Source: Planococcus citri
Lineage: Eukaryota > Arthropoda > Insecta > Hemiptera > Pseudococcidae
Assembly: GCF_950023065.1 (NCBI RefSeq)
Contig: NC_088679.1
Span: 56,048,001-56,112,000 of the forward strand
DNA length: 64,000 bases
Direction: 5' to 3'
Below are positions 1 to 12,928 of the stretch, piece after piece (positions within the stretch are counted from its first letter, which is position 1; every line of letters starts with the position of its first letter). The notes under the pieces were generated by a model. It made no database searches. It worked only from the letters and a program-made list of their open reading frames with translations, and was not told where the DNA came from. Position numbers and translations under genes: made by a program.

Positions 1-2849
1 ATCGAATATCCTCAAGTCAGTTCAAAAAATCCAAGTGCATAAGAGCAGGAAAAGTAATGAATTATGATATTGCTCTATTAGTTTTGCAAAAGGGGAGAGC
101 ATGATTATTACATAAAGACTAAATTATTAAGTGAACTTTTAATCAGCTCAAGTCCAAAGAAAAAAATTGGAGAAATCTTACATACGTCAACCAGAAAATT
201 TTACAATCAAAGAAAACTTCCCTCTTAATAGGTACCTATTCATTCACATTTCATTCGTCTTGGATCCTCCGGGTTATGGCGATGGCGTATTTCCGATTGT
301 TTTTCTCGAACGATTTACCGAAGGAAATTCGCTTAATTTCTGTACCATTAATTTTCATCGTGAATATTTAGAAAAATTAACACTCGGATTAAGATTCATT
401 TCGCGTCTTCCGAAATTAATTAATTGAACAATAGACGACGAAGACGTAACGAGGATTAAAGTAAATGTATTAGAATGAAATTAACCGCTTGGAAAATCAT
501 CACGCGTGTTGTAAGATTAAGAAAGATGTGTAGATGGTGTGAATTAACACGTTTCAGTTCCAGTCAAGGATAAATGCTACGTGTTTACTGAGTTTTCACA
601 AGTTCAGTTCACGTGTTTATTCGTGGATTATGGTACTGGAACTGGGATACTTCTTTTCTCATCTCTAACCACATAAATCCACCTACCTATTTGTAGAAAA
701 TGCTCATCTACGAATGAAATGAAGTTTAAAATGTTCGGTCCCGCGATCAATCAAAGTATTTACCTTGCCTACCGGCTACCCCCATTGCAGAATATTCTTC
801 TTGAAAAGAATTCGTCAAGCGATCTTATGTTTCTGAAAGGAGAAAAATGTCCCGAATATACCTTCGTATAAAGAGAGGCAAAGTCCTCGATTTAATTCTC
901 TCTTTTCTTTTCTTTTTTTTATTTATACCCGCCACAAAGTGATTAAACAACGTTATAAGATATTCAAATGAAAAAGTTTTTGATTCTTTATAAAACGGAA
1001 ATTGTTTTGTTTTGGGGTATTTCTTTCTTCTGCTCTTTTTTTCCCGCCGAAATACGAACGGATACGAGTAATGGAGAAAGTTTTTTCGGCTCGGTATTTT
1101 ATTTATTACTCGAATGAATAAGAATAATGAGCTTTTGATGAATTTTCCGCATGTTATACAATGGGTTGCCCTTGCGAGCGAAATCTAATTATCGGAGTAA
1201 AATCGTTCGCGATAAGTTTGCGGGTTTTGAGTTACCTCGTACTACAGGGTGGTCAGAAAGCAGTTATGTATGATTTATTTTGTTCTCTTATGCTATAGTT
1301 ACCGGCATGAGGATGCAATGATGCGATTAATTATCGAATAGATGTTGATAAAATAAGCCCATACCGGGTGTTCAAGAATAAGAGGGTTTGATTTGACTTG
1401 ATGAGACCAAATTGGGAAAAAAATTAACCTCCAAAAATTGAATAACTTATCAAGAAAATGTGCTTTTGAGTTATTCTTCTAATGCAAAATGAAAGATTCT
1501 CTCGTGTTTCATTGAAATATGGGCCAAAATTGAAACTCAAGAAATGCGCAATATATGTACTACCTAGTGAAAACTACCAAGTTCGGTGCCAAAGAGGTTT
1601 TCAGTATCGGAAATCGTTCAACATACTTTTGAATTTTCAATTTTCCAATTTTTGTAATCGTATTTTCGCAGTTTCGTTCCAGTATGCCTTACCCGTATTA
1701 ACAGGCGCCAAATTTTTTTCCTACCAACGTATTTTTTCAGTGTCCGGAGCAGAATCCACTTCTGATGACGAATCTGATGAATTCTTATCTTCTATTAACT
1801 ACCTATTATTTAATTTTTCAATTTCCAAGCAGGAAATTTTCTCTCCTTTTTCATAAAAATAAATCAGAATACCTTACTCTTTGACACCACTGACACCAGT
1901 ATCACGATAATTCGATACGAGTATCATCGTGATAATTTAGTTCAGATTTTTGCTTGCTGGGATCGCTTACACGCAGTGAGATTTACAAAATCATCTGTGC
2001 AGGTAGCACAAATTCAAAAAGGTCAATTTCATGCTAAATTCATTTTTTAGCTACATTATTATGAGAAAAAACTGAAATAGAAAAATTGAACTCGCGCTTA
2101 CTTTTGTTTGGTTTTTGGAATTAGCTCTTTGACTTCGTCGAAAGGTTTTTCCAAAATGTTGTCTATAGAATCCGATGATGGAATTAGGCAAAGATCATCA
2201 AATTTTATTATACGTGAATGTTATTTTAATCTTGTCTTGATAATTACATATAAATGGACTTACCTACTTACCATCACCCAACAGAGTACAACAGCGTCGG
2301 CGACATCAGAGACTATTTTTTTTATGAGCTGCTGTTTTTCTTCTGGCGATCGATTGGGTTTTTTCGGCGATTTGGTCGATGGGTTCGACGGAGATTTGCA
2401 CGTGTGATTTCGGTGATGTTTTATTCGATTTTTTCGACTGTATTAGCATACTGAACGTGGGCGTGGATTGTGAACGTCACCACCAAAACACCTAAAAATA
2501 GTTTCGCTTTTCTTCTTTCTTCCAAAATTTCTACTACAATTGTGAAGAATTCATTTTTCATGTCATTTTGAGTAAAAACAGAGATACAGTCTCAGAGAAA
2601 TAAGGGTAAAATCCAAAATTTGTGTATTTGTATCAAAAAATATATTTCTTCTGACTCACTGAATGTAAATTCATTTCATTTTTAATGTCATTTTGAACAA
2701 AAACCACTTTACTTTGCTCTGAGGATAAATGTATCTGATAGTAGGTTCTGCTGGGAACTCGAATTCAATGTTCGGGAATAGACTCTAAATTCTTCTCTTT
2801 CGTTCGACGATGGAAAAAGGTAAATTATTGATAACAATAAGTAATCTAA
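1..2849. other. AT-rich non-coding stretch
   Basis: No convincing gene. The open frames here (for example 1482-1856) lack splice context, domain motifs or protein-like composition. Homopolymer runs and short AT-rich repeats dominate. Confidence 0.5.
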
Positions 2850-2853
2850 TTAA

Positions 2854-3804
2854 CCCTTTGGAGGTTCTGTAGGTTATTGGGGAAACAAATTACTATGAAG
2901 AATTTAATAGGGTATACTCTGTCCCATTGGCAAAATCATAAAAAAGTTGAGCTTTCAATAAATGATTATTTTGTAAAATTGAAGGTTTTGAAAAAGCTGA
3001 AATCCTTAATTTCCAACAAAACAAATCAATATAAATTGGGAAATTTTTTTCTAAAATTATTCAACAACATGGATAAAAAACATTTGTCAAAAGAACTCTT
3101 TGAAAACATTAAAAAAAAATTAATGATACAAAAAATTGTAATAACGATAGTGAAAAAGGTCATCTGGCAGTTCCTAAGTTGAGCGAAAATGAAAGCTTGG
3201 TGAGAGAAATACCTTGACCAAAAAATGTGAAAAAACAAACATCTAAATCGCTATGAGAGGAATTTTTAACAAGTCATAAAATCTTGTCGGAAATTGAATC
3301 AAAATACGTATGACACAAAATTTGGAGAAATTGAGAACTTGTCATTTTTTTCGATCCAATTTCCGACAAGATTTTATGACTTGATATAGAAAATCCTGTC
3401 TTAGTGGCTTAGATTTTTGTTTTTTTCATTTTTTGCTCAAAAGCATTTTTTAAATAAATTTTTCATTTTTGCTCTACTTGTGAACTGTCGCATGACTTTT
3501 TTTTACTATCGTTATTGGGGACGATTTTTTCTTAATATTTTTTTTAAAATATTTTTAAAAAGTGCCTTCGACTAGGTAATGTTTTTTACTCATGAATCAT
3601 TTCCGAAAAATAACTCCAATTTATATTCATTTGTTTCGTTGGAAATGACAAGATTTGAGCTTTTTCAAAACTTTTATTTTTCCAAACGATTTTCCTTTGA
3701 ATTCTCAACTGTTTTGTGCTTTGGACAATTGGGCAGGGTTCCGTTAATACACTCTTCAAAGCAACTTGTTTCCCCAAAATGGGAGCCTAGAGAACCTTCA
3801 AAGG
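2854..3804. mobile_element. piggyBac-type foldback MITE, copy 1
   Basis: The ~950-bp element is a degenerate palindrome. The left arm from 2854 reads as the reverse complement of the right arm ending at 3804; the tips are CCCTTTGGAGGTTCT and AGAACCTTCAAAGG. It is flanked by TTAA at 2850-2853 and 3805-3808, the target duplication of the piggyBac superfamily. No transposase is encoded; small open frames in both arms are shadows of the repeat. Related copies lie at 12929-14350 and, as a fragment, near 45055-45215. Confidence 0.75.
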
Positions 3805-3808
3805 TTAA

Positions 3809-4444
3809 AGTAATTTCTGCATCTACTTACTGTCGCAAATATCGCGAAATCATACATATAAGCTAATTTAAAATAAAAATAGAAAAATATTGGTTCGCGC
3901 CGGTTATATGTATTTGGTCGTTTTCAAGTTGAATTTTCTTAGTTTATTATCAAGGTGCGGTCAAACTCTGTGCGAAAGTTCATATTCCCAGCTCAGATCT
4001 GCGACTAGTGCGAGCCTCACGCTTTTGTGATCTCTGCTCAAGATGATTTGTAGGATTTTCTGAACTTCTTCAGCTCATCTCACTTGAAGAGCTTTGGCTG
4101 TTTCATGCAATTTTTACTCGTTGGAATTGCTGATTGGACAAATTCTAAAGATGGTCGGTTCTGATTCGCTTAGTAATAACCGTGTGATCCGAAAAAATTC
4201 GTTTTCGAGTGTCCACAGGAACTCCTGGTCGATTCTATCCATTTCGTTGAGTATGTTATCGGCTGCCCATGAAGGCTGATACACTACCGCGGACAATATA
4301 CTTAGTGTCTCTTCAAGGAAATCAATATTTGTCCAGAGTACGGTATAATTTATACATTCGCCCAGTGTACGGACAGTCTAGATCCTAGATCTACTCCACG
4401 CATGCTAAAACGCGATCCTCTATCCTTGCCAAAAATTTTAAAAC
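3809..4444. other. Non-coding gap between two foldbacks
   Basis: No gene supported. Overlapping short frames on both strands at 4094-4296 are typical of chance. Confidence 0.4.
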
Positions 4445-4446
4445 TA

Positions 4447-4867
4447 CAGAGTGGCCCAAAAGTCACTACCCCTATTTTCGCGTTTTAGTTTTTCTTTTAA
4501 AAAATCGGAAACTAAGCATCCTAGAAAAAAACTAACGACATTATGTCGATTGGAAATTTAATTCTCTACAATTTTCCCCCGTGTAATTTTTTCATGGGAC
4601 GCTTCTTTTTGACTCCAGATTAATTTTAATGAAACTCAGTTGAGATGAACTTTTGAAAAATTTTCAAACTGAGTTTCATAAAAATCGATCTGGAGACTAA
4701 AAGAAGCGTCCTATGAAAAAATGACATGGCATGGAGGAAAATTGTAGAGAATTAAATTTCCAATCGTCATAATGTCGTTAGTATTTTTTTTCTAGGATGC
4801 TTAGTTTTTGATTTTTGTAAAAAAAACTAAAACGTGAAAATCAGGGTACTGATTTTAGGCCACTCTG
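4447..4867. mobile_element. TA-flanked palindromic MITE
   Basis: A 421-bp foldback whose ends are CAGAGTGGCC and GGCCACTCTG, flanked by TA at 4445-4446 and 4868-4869. The arms pair along almost their whole length (for example the 4584-4610 and 4690-4715 segments around GAAACTCAG/CTGAGTTTC). The TA duplication fits the Tc1/mariner superfamily; no transposase is present. Confidence 0.75.
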
Positions 4868-4869
4868 TA

Positions 4870-6184
4870 TTATCTGCATCAACTAAAATGAATTTACAAA
4901 TTCTTCATTTGTTACATTTTCAGCTGTTGAACTCCCCATACTTGCTTTTTTCTCAAACAAATTGAAATGCTTTCTAGTAATTAGAGAATACTACACTTTG
5001 AACTCATATAAAATAATGCAGAGATGTTTTCAGCAAACCTACGGTCATCATGACATAACCAAAATTTGCACCAATTTTGATAGGTCATGCCTTCAGGACA
5101 ACATATCAGTGTTGACTGTTATTTAATTTTATAAATTGGCAGCAGACACCTCAAGGCACCTTGCTTTATGCTTCCGTGGGTTTGTGGAGGAATTATAAAA
5201 CTCATCGGTTCTGCAAAAACTTGAAGAATCATTTTCAAACTCATCATCATGATGATCATTTATATCTAATCATTTTTACTTCATCTTTACCAACTTCCAT
5301 TTCTTCATTACTTTTCTCAACTTCTATTTTCAATAATAAGTCGACTGTTTTTCATCAACTTAAATTTCCAAAAATTTATACAATTCACTGTTTTTTTAAA
5401 TATTTACCTGCTTTAAATCCTGGTAGAATTGATTTGTATAGATAATAATTTTTATTTTAATGTTGCTGTCTCAATTGCACTGGTGCTGTTTCAGTTTTAC
5501 TAGCTAAACGAGGCGAAATATTTATATTTATATTTAGATACATTTATCGACACTAATTGGTACATTTACAGCTCTACCTTTCACGTGATCAGAATTGACC
5601 ATCACAACCTATTTCCATTATTTTCATAAATGGAATTCTTGGTGAAGTAAATCATTCTTCTGAATAAGGTGATGAATACGTATTTTGAAGTATGGTGAAT
5701 ATGGGGAAAATTCAAATATTTTGTTTTTTTTTTTAAATAGCTCGCCCGCCATTACTTTACATAAAAACCATCCACAGAGCTAGAATATATGCCATACATC
5801 AAATTGAATACCTAGTCGAGTGAAATGATGTGGACAGTTAACAGAGTGGAGCTTTGCAGGATAACGTTTTGTGTTAACTATGAAAGATTTATTTTGTAAC
5901 TACGTAGGTATATAAGCACTACATCTTATACTTATTTGGAAACGCCGTCTCAACACGAGGTTGAGTTGAGTGCGTTCCTCTTCTATGTGCGGAGTAAAAC
6001 TGATTTAAAGGACCACTTTCCATTGCAAACAATTATACGTCCCTTTAAAAATAAAATATACTTGGTACTTGAACACAAATAACGCAAATTTAACATTTCA
6101 ATCCTTCTGTATTGTATTTCACCTATTTATCTACAATTCCCACTCAATCTTGGAACTTTCTTTAATCTTGGAAAAAAATAAGTA
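4870..6184. other. Non-coding gap
   Basis: No gene supported. The 5161-5445 frame is rich in low-complexity Ser/Phe/His and has no splice or domain support. Confidence 0.4.
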
Positions 6185-6198
6185 AGTATTTTACCGCT

Positions 6199-6640
6199 TA
6201 ATTTGATGTTGGAATATGAAGATGAGCATGGAGAGAAATAGTACCATGAACAAAAACACAAATTAATAGCGTAACCAAAATCACAGACTGAACTCGCAGA
6301 TGAATTTGTATTTTTGTTTACTATTCTTACCATTTCTCTTCATGCTCATCTTCATATTCCAAAATGTGATTAAGTACCTAGTAAAATACTTGAAGCATGT
6401 GTTTCCAAAACGCACTAAGTCCAAAAAAATATTGATAAGAAATTCATGATACTTAGTACAATTTGGAAACGAAGAAATGGCCCAAATTGGCTGATTTTTT
6501 GATATGTTATAGTCAAGACCCTTGGACACAACATATCAAAAAATCAGCCATTTTGGGCCTCAACTTTATGCTAGATGGCCTTGCAACCTCTGAATCTTCA
6601 AAAATGGACTTAGTGCGTTTTGGAAACACATGCTTCATTC
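6199..6640. repeat. Nested inverted repeats (degenerate foldback)
   Basis: Two hairpin systems. Segment 6199-6241 is the inverse of 6319-6367 (core GAAGATGAGCATG/CATGCTCATCTTC). Segment 6394-6430 is the inverse of 6597-6637 (core TGTTTCCAAAACGCACTAAG). Between the latter arms, 6482-6508 pairs with 6529-6557. No coding capacity. Confidence 0.65.
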
Positions 6641-6880
6641 TTTTTGTTCAAAATAAAAGAAAGTTCAATGCTATATCGCCTGTTTCAAAGCAAAAATATT
6701 CACATTGAACGTAGGTACCAATACTGATCATTGATCAACGTAGGCTTAAGTACATAAATTGCAATTGTGTGTATAGCCTTTTGCTACTTACAAGAATTAA
6801 AAAACAAAACAAAACAACACAGTAGCCTATAATGAAGTTCAAACAATAAGGTTTATTAAACGATTAAGTACCTATCTACT

Positions 6881-9800
6881 TTATTGGAAAAAAGAGCTAA
6901 GTTTCCTATTTCCCATATCTAGCTGCCCGTATAAGTTGGAAATGGCATCTGAAAACCACATTATCTCTCTAGTTCCTTGGTACAGATCGAATAGCGTAGC
7001 TGTTTTGGCTTCTTTACCAGTCATAAGCTGAAAACACAAATGATGAAAGACTCGTTACTAAGGCCTATTATTTAGTAATTACTAATTACCTATGAAGAAT
7101 TTGTATAGACGTACCTTTTCCAAGTGTTGAGTCAAGAAATGTGTGTAGCAAGTTGCCGAATATGCGGAAACGTCACCGTTATAATAACACAACTCCAAAT
7201 CATCTTGTTTGGCGGTATTCGTCATCGCTATTACTGCGCATACGAGTAAAGCAACAAAAATTAGCTTTGGTAGATATTTACCTCATCGAGAAATGGGGTT
7301 GAGATTGAAATTCGAGTGCATCACTATAGACGAGGGGGAATCATCTCGAACCTTCGAAAATTGCTTATATCCGAGGACTCGAGAAATAAGGTTGTAATCC
7401 GAGTGTAACATCATAGAGATGAATTACTTCCCCTCCCCAAACCCCATTTCTCGAGTGAGTACCCCTTATCATAGAAATATGGGCTACTAAAGCTGACTGA
7501 TCGCGAATTTCAACCACCCATCCCCCCTATTTCTCGAGGAATTAAACGAAAAGCAATCCATCGTGAAAAAAATTGGCTGCTGAAGTTGACACGGTGGCGA
7601 GTATTTGACAATTTTCCATTGAGATCAATTTTTTTTTTTTTGAAAAATGAATAGTTTGAAACTTCAAAACAGCACCATAGTCGCCCCCTTATCAACTCGA
7701 GTAGTTGACTTTTTGGTTATGGGGGTTTCCGATGATGCTCAGTGTATTGGCGGCCGAATTCGAAGTGAGTATATACTTACTATTGCAATTTTCACAAAGA
7801 TAACCGTCGAAATTTGAGCCGGCATTTTGACCATCTACAACGATTAGCATCTGCGAGAGAGAAACAAACAAAACGGAAATGAAATTCACAAATTGGTAAA
7901 AAATCAGTTCAAGTTAACTAACCTGCTTGAATTTGTTTGCCTCTTGCAAATCTTCGAGGAATGGTACAAAATTTTCAGCCCATAAATATTGGTTATTCGT
8001 CAAGGTCATCACACCGTAATCGCCAATGTTGATGAAAACCAAAATAATGGTATCTTGAGGTCCGCTAATGATGGGGGGGAAAAAGTCGGTCAATAGTATA
8101 ACAAATAGATAAGTACACTAGTGTAGTAGGTAGTGGTGTCTGTAGACCGAAATTCTTACGAAAAGTGTTGAGTATGAGTATGAAAGAATAGCGATGGCAA
8201 TCTGGCAATTTATTGCTACCTAGTACCCTATATAAGTAGGCCTATACGCAGTATACCTACTTGTTTTCAAATTTTGTTTTTAAAAATGTCGCTTCGAACA
8301 GAGAAAAAAACGAAGCTATTTTTACTCACCTCTGCACGACTTTTTCACCACCGATACCTTTGACTTTTTTTTTATCGCCGCTTAATATTGCATAAAATAT
8401 TTCTTTAGTCATATCCTGAGCAAAAATACAAAATGAATAAATAAGTAAAATAAAGTAATTTAATAAAAAAAATAGGCTATACCAACACGTCATTCGTATA
8501 AAACTACCTAGTACTTGTATTTGGCTGCAGTAAGCATAGCCAGAAATATCTTGTACAGGTTGAAGACACAGATATATAACATGAAAAATGATTTTTTCAT
8601 ACCTACCTACTAGAGTGTACATTATATTGCAAAAGTCAGAATTTTCCGTCTCATCCCCCTCCCCCCACCTCAAAATTGTTACCTCGAGTGAGAACATAAT
8701 TTTTTATTTTTTATTTTTTCTCTATCTGTAAAACAGTGGTGGGTAGACTCTCAATGTAAAAAAAATTTTAAATGAAAAAAAAGTTCAATTTACAAAAAAA
8801 AAAATTTTCTGCGTCAGAATTTTTCTAAATAATCTTCTTTTCTAGAAAAAACTTTCCCCGACCTTTCAAACAATATTGGCCCCTAGTAAAGAACCCCTCA
8901 AAGTTGAAAAAATGTTTAAATGAGATAAATCAAAATCGAGAAATTTTTTTGAAATTACCTCATTTCCACCTTCAAATGATGTCGGCTCTCTTTTATGGAG
9001 CCGCCCACCCCCAAATTTGGGAAAATTGAAAATTTGAAAAATTGATGTCTGTAGAAATTTCTTGTAAATTTTTAATTCATGGGCAGAATCTTTCTGAATA
9101 AGCACTTTTTCAAGAAAAGCCTTCTCATGCAGTCTCCTAAATCGTGTTAGTTCTCTATAAAGGCCCTCAAAGTCGAAAAAAATCAACAAAAAAATGAGTA
9201 ATTCATATCTGTACAAATTTTTTGAAAATGTTTCATTTCTGAGCAAAGTACATTTGGATAACCAATTTTTCATGAAAAACACCCTCTGGTCCTCCAAAAT
9301 GATGTTGGCCCCATTGTATGAAACCATCAAAATTGAAAAATATCGAAAGAGATTGAAAATTGGCGTCTATAGATACAAATTATTTTAAAATTTTTCATCA
9401 ATGAACAGAAAACGTCTACGAGTAGGTAGGGCATGTATTTTTTTTTCAAGAAAAACGTTTCCTCAATCTCCCCCCCCCCCACAAAAAATAAACGTTGGCC
9501 ACCTACATAGAAACCTTCAAAGTTGAAAAAATGAAAAAAATGCAGGTAGAGCCTTCTGCGAGGAAATTGAAATTGAAATTTATTTATTGAAGATAGGTAG
9601 CATTACACAGCAAGCTTGCTTCAAACCTTGATAGGGATTCTAAACGACAAGTTTCGAGACGTCAAAACGTCAAAAGTCGTTTTTGAAAATTTGCCCTAAT
9701 TTTATTACAAGCTCTTGAAAGTCAGATTTAAGATCTAAACGTTCACTTCAATGTTACTCAAAGTCAAAATGTCAGAAATTTGTCATTTTTCTACAAGTTT

Positions 9801-11666
9801 TTATAATGCTGACACGATGTCATGGATTCGTCGGTTCTAAGTTCTTGAAAGTCCGACAAAATATTGTATAGTTGCAAAAATATTTGTTAGTGATGAATTT
9901 TTTCCAAGTTTTTGAAAGTCTGACATCTAGCGCTTTTCTGATAAAGATCGAACAAATCCGAGCATTAAAATTTAGAAGAAGAAAATGTAAAAATAGGTAT
10001 TCATTTTTTTATTTTTTGGGGAAGGGGACAGTTCCACTTTTTCAGCATGTAGAAGGGTCAAAAGTAAGTATTTAATTGCATTTCTAATGAAAATAGACCA
10101 AATCTAAGCATTAGAATGTAAAAATAAAGTTTCTTATATATTTTGAGATGTGTGTTGGGAGGGGGGGGGGTGGAACTTCCTGGCACGACTTATCTTTGAC
10201 TAACATGATAGGAGACATTTTTCTCATGAAACTCGACAGCATCAGGGCGTCATGTCATCAAATATTTTTCTCCAATCCACTGGTTATAGTCTTAGGTAGA
10301 GATAGGGGGCTACAATTGGTACATACTTATTATAAGTCGATTTTACCCGAGTATATGGACTTGACTAAGATGTTGGAAGTAGAAAGTTCACAACTTTGAA
10401 ATTTTTCTCTGATATTTCGATTCTTTTATATTTTATAAGATTAGAAAGCTCACCAGGTCCAATTTTTTTTCACTGAGGGGACTGAAAATTTCATGGCGCG
10501 ATTTTCTCACCTGAGGTAACAACTTTAGGGGATGGGAGCGGAAAAAACGGGAAGACAATTTCCACTTTATAATTATATTGTGTGTCTCCATACCATAAAC
10601 AAGATGCCTACTTAGGTATTTAATATAACCATCGATATTTTGTGTCTATGCACTTCAGCACTTACCTCTGATTTGTATGTAACATTCACAGTACCATAAA
10701 CGTTGGGAAATTCGTCATCCACTGTTCGTTTTCCATGTACCAGCTTTCCAGGTACAGAATTTCTGAAAGAAAATATGTATAATGTAGAAATAGCTATGTA
10801 CTACGTTTTTCTTTACCGCATTCGAAAATGGGCGACATTTTTACGGTGGAACATCACTTAACGTGTCAGCAGGCCTTTTCATACACGAATGATTTTTTAT
10901 ACCTCTACTAGCACCGTTCGGAAACCAAAACATTGCTGCACAATTATCACACGAAATAAATGGTACATGATTACCGTTTTTGATTTTTATTTTGGAAAAT
11001 TTATTCCACACTTCATCGCGAGTTTTTTGATTTTAACTTCCATACAGAATCAATATAATCGCCCGAACTTAATTTCCAAAAAGTCCTCTTTTGTAAGGAC
11101 ACTTTAATCCATTTTTACAACGAAATTTTGCATAATGCCTGTGATTTTGCTCAAATACAAATACCTAGGTAAGTAAAGGACGTTGGTTTGGTTATAAGTT
11201 GGAATCAACCCAAAAAGGACCTTTAGGTAGGTACAGGTAGAAGTGCCTACATCTTTTTTAGCTGCTTAACGCATTTCTGTTGGTATTGAAAAGTCAATTT
11301 ACCTGACATGATAAGCGGCCGAGTCCGGAGATATGATGATGAGATTTTCTTGATTTTTGCCCGCCAGTTTACTGCAAAGATTGTGAATTCCAGCCTGCGA
11401 ATGAAACGGCGATTAAAGACCGATGGCGACAGATAGGGGTGGGGTGGTAGGTATCGACGTATTCGTACGAGTACCTACTCGTTGTACCTACTTACTTCGA
11501 AGCCGTAAGTATATTTATACAGGTCGTATCCGGACACGCAAACAATCCATGTTTTGCCTGTGTTACTGCCGGCGCTGGCACCGGCACCATCACCAGCGGC
11601 TCGTGCCAAACCGCAACAAAACATCAGCATCCATGACAAAACTACCACGGCGGCTCCACGATCCAT
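6881..11666 (-). CDS. Legumain-like pseudoenzyme without prodomain (8 exons)
   Basis: Exons on the minus strand: 11666-11496, 11394-11303, 10762-10666, 8415-8330, 8064-7923, 7850-7781, 7233-7115, 7027-6881; all junctions are GT-AG, phases 0,2,0,2,0,1,0, giving 307 aa. It starts with a hydrophobic signal peptide (about residues 1-23). Family landmarks of peptidase C13 (legumain) follow: the first strand WIVCVSGYD, the GEKVV-SGPQD segment, and the strand before the nucleophile. The catalytic His (family DHG) is replaced in FINIGDYG and the catalytic Cys (family EACESGS) is Gln in VVDGQNAGS, so it should not be proteolytic. The protein stops after the catalytic-domain equivalent with no C-terminal prodomain. 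An AATAAA overlaps the stop codon. It is divergent from its paralogue at 14970. Splicing is inferred from the sequence alone. Confidence 0.88.
8870..9540. repeat. Degenerate tandem repeat in intron 3 of the legumain-like gene
   Basis: A phrase close to CCCTCAAAGTTGAAAAAATG recurs near 8905, 9168, 9325 and 9510, each time preceded by a GTTGGCC-like and C-rich stretch. The units are about 150-260 bp and strongly diverged. They explain the long minus-strand frame at 8866-9330, which I therefore do not call a gene. Confidence 0.5.
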
Positions 11667-11695
11667 TTTAAAGCTATAGTCATTGCGTAATTTGA

Positions 11696-11733
11696 TCAGG
11701 TAAATAGGTAGGTAGGTGGGTAGGTAGAGGTAC
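11696..11733. repeat. GGTA microsatellite
   Basis: Imperfect (GGTA)n run just upstream of exon 1 of the minus-strand gene. Confidence 0.7.
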
Positions 11734-11943
11734 ATATGTACGCTAACACTTACCTTAAGGGATTATGAAACAAGTCGAGTTGCTGACCAGTGACAATGGG
11801 TGCTAATAGAAGATACGTATGTCCAAACGCGACTTTTTCTGCCGATTACCTACACTTACTCATCGTTACAAACACAATTGACAAATACTTTCAAATACGC
11901 GCACACTTTAGCTTAATAAGCCACAAAAACGACGCGTAATAAG

Positions 11944-11951
11944 TTTTTATA
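11944..11951 (-). promoter_or_regulatory. Candidate TATA box of the minus-strand legumain-like gene
   Basis: TATAAAAA read on the minus strand, about 280 bp upstream of the ATG at 11666, in a locally CpG-rich patch (CGCGACGCG repeats). Position and motif only. Confidence 0.35.
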
Positions 11952-12446
11952 ACGCGACGCGACAAATCTACCTCGCAATGTCGCGGCCTCGCCTTAACGT
12001 TAGGGGAGGGGGGAATACCTACGTGGAAAAAAAATTATAAAAAAAAGATTTGCCATTTCAATAAGAGAAGGGAAAATGACAGTGAGAAGATATGATAACG
12101 CCATCGGGGATCCAATTCCGACCGAGGGGTACACTGTATACCTACTTAGCTTACCTGTATGGTATCTATCCACTTGAAATGCACTCGACTTGTTCTTCGT
12201 TTCACCATCAAGTGGATAGGTACCTCTATAATTGTTAGGGGGGGAGACAAATAAACGATTATTGAAGAAAATAAAAAAATAAAATTGAATAAAAAAAAAA
12301 CACAAATGATAATTATTTGACGAGTATAGGTAAGTAGGTATACACTTGAAAAGAAAAGACAAACGACGAGTCGAGTACTCGGATCCATGTCGCATACGGA
12401 TAATATTGATAAGCGCATTTCTTATTTTTACCAACTTAGGTAAGTA

Positions 12447-12656
12447 CAGGGTGCGCAAAAACATCGAGTACCCCGAAAAAAATTTCCTGGTAAATCTTTC
12501 GGTAGGTCACAGTGAATGATAATAATGATAGCACGTGATCGGTTGTTGGACTGAGGTGATAATATTCCACCATAATCATACAACAAGTGTATCGTTGCCA
12601 ACTTGAATTTTGAACAAAAACCTTCTTCAGGGTGCTCGATATTTTTGCGCACCCTG
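12447..12656. mobile_element. 210-bp TA MITE, copy 1
   Basis: Ends CAGGGTGCGCAAAAA and TTTTTGCGCACCCTG, flanked by TA at 12445-12446 and 12657-12658. First of five related copies in 12.4-22.8 kb. Non-coding; the overlapping frames on the minus strand are chance. Confidence 0.85.
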
Positions 12657-12928
12657 TAGGGAATATGTAGGCACCCAATGCAAGTACGCAAATACTTTTT
12701 GGTACCTACATTATGTAGGTACAAGTACGTACTACGTACGTAGACGTATGATTACAACAAACAATTGAATTCGAAGAAATACTCGTATTTTGAACTTGAA
12801 CTATCCCAACACACCGCACTCTTCTTACGCTAGTTGCGGTTGTGATGAGAACGGGGTAAAGGAAGAATTTACACTCGTAGTCGTAGAAGATCTAGGGCCT
12901 AGCTTCGTGTTCGTAGGCTCGTATTCTA

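Noticed and set aside
7692..7889. Read-through of exon 6 of the minus-strand legumain-like gene into the next bases
   Set aside because: The strong GTAAGT at 7780 joins in phase to the exon at 7233, restoring the family phrase IIAMTNTA, while read-through soon meets a stop.
8866..9330. 154-aa minus-strand frame as a gene
   Set aside because: It follows a degenerate tandem repeat in an intron of the legumain-like gene, and its composition is low-complexity.
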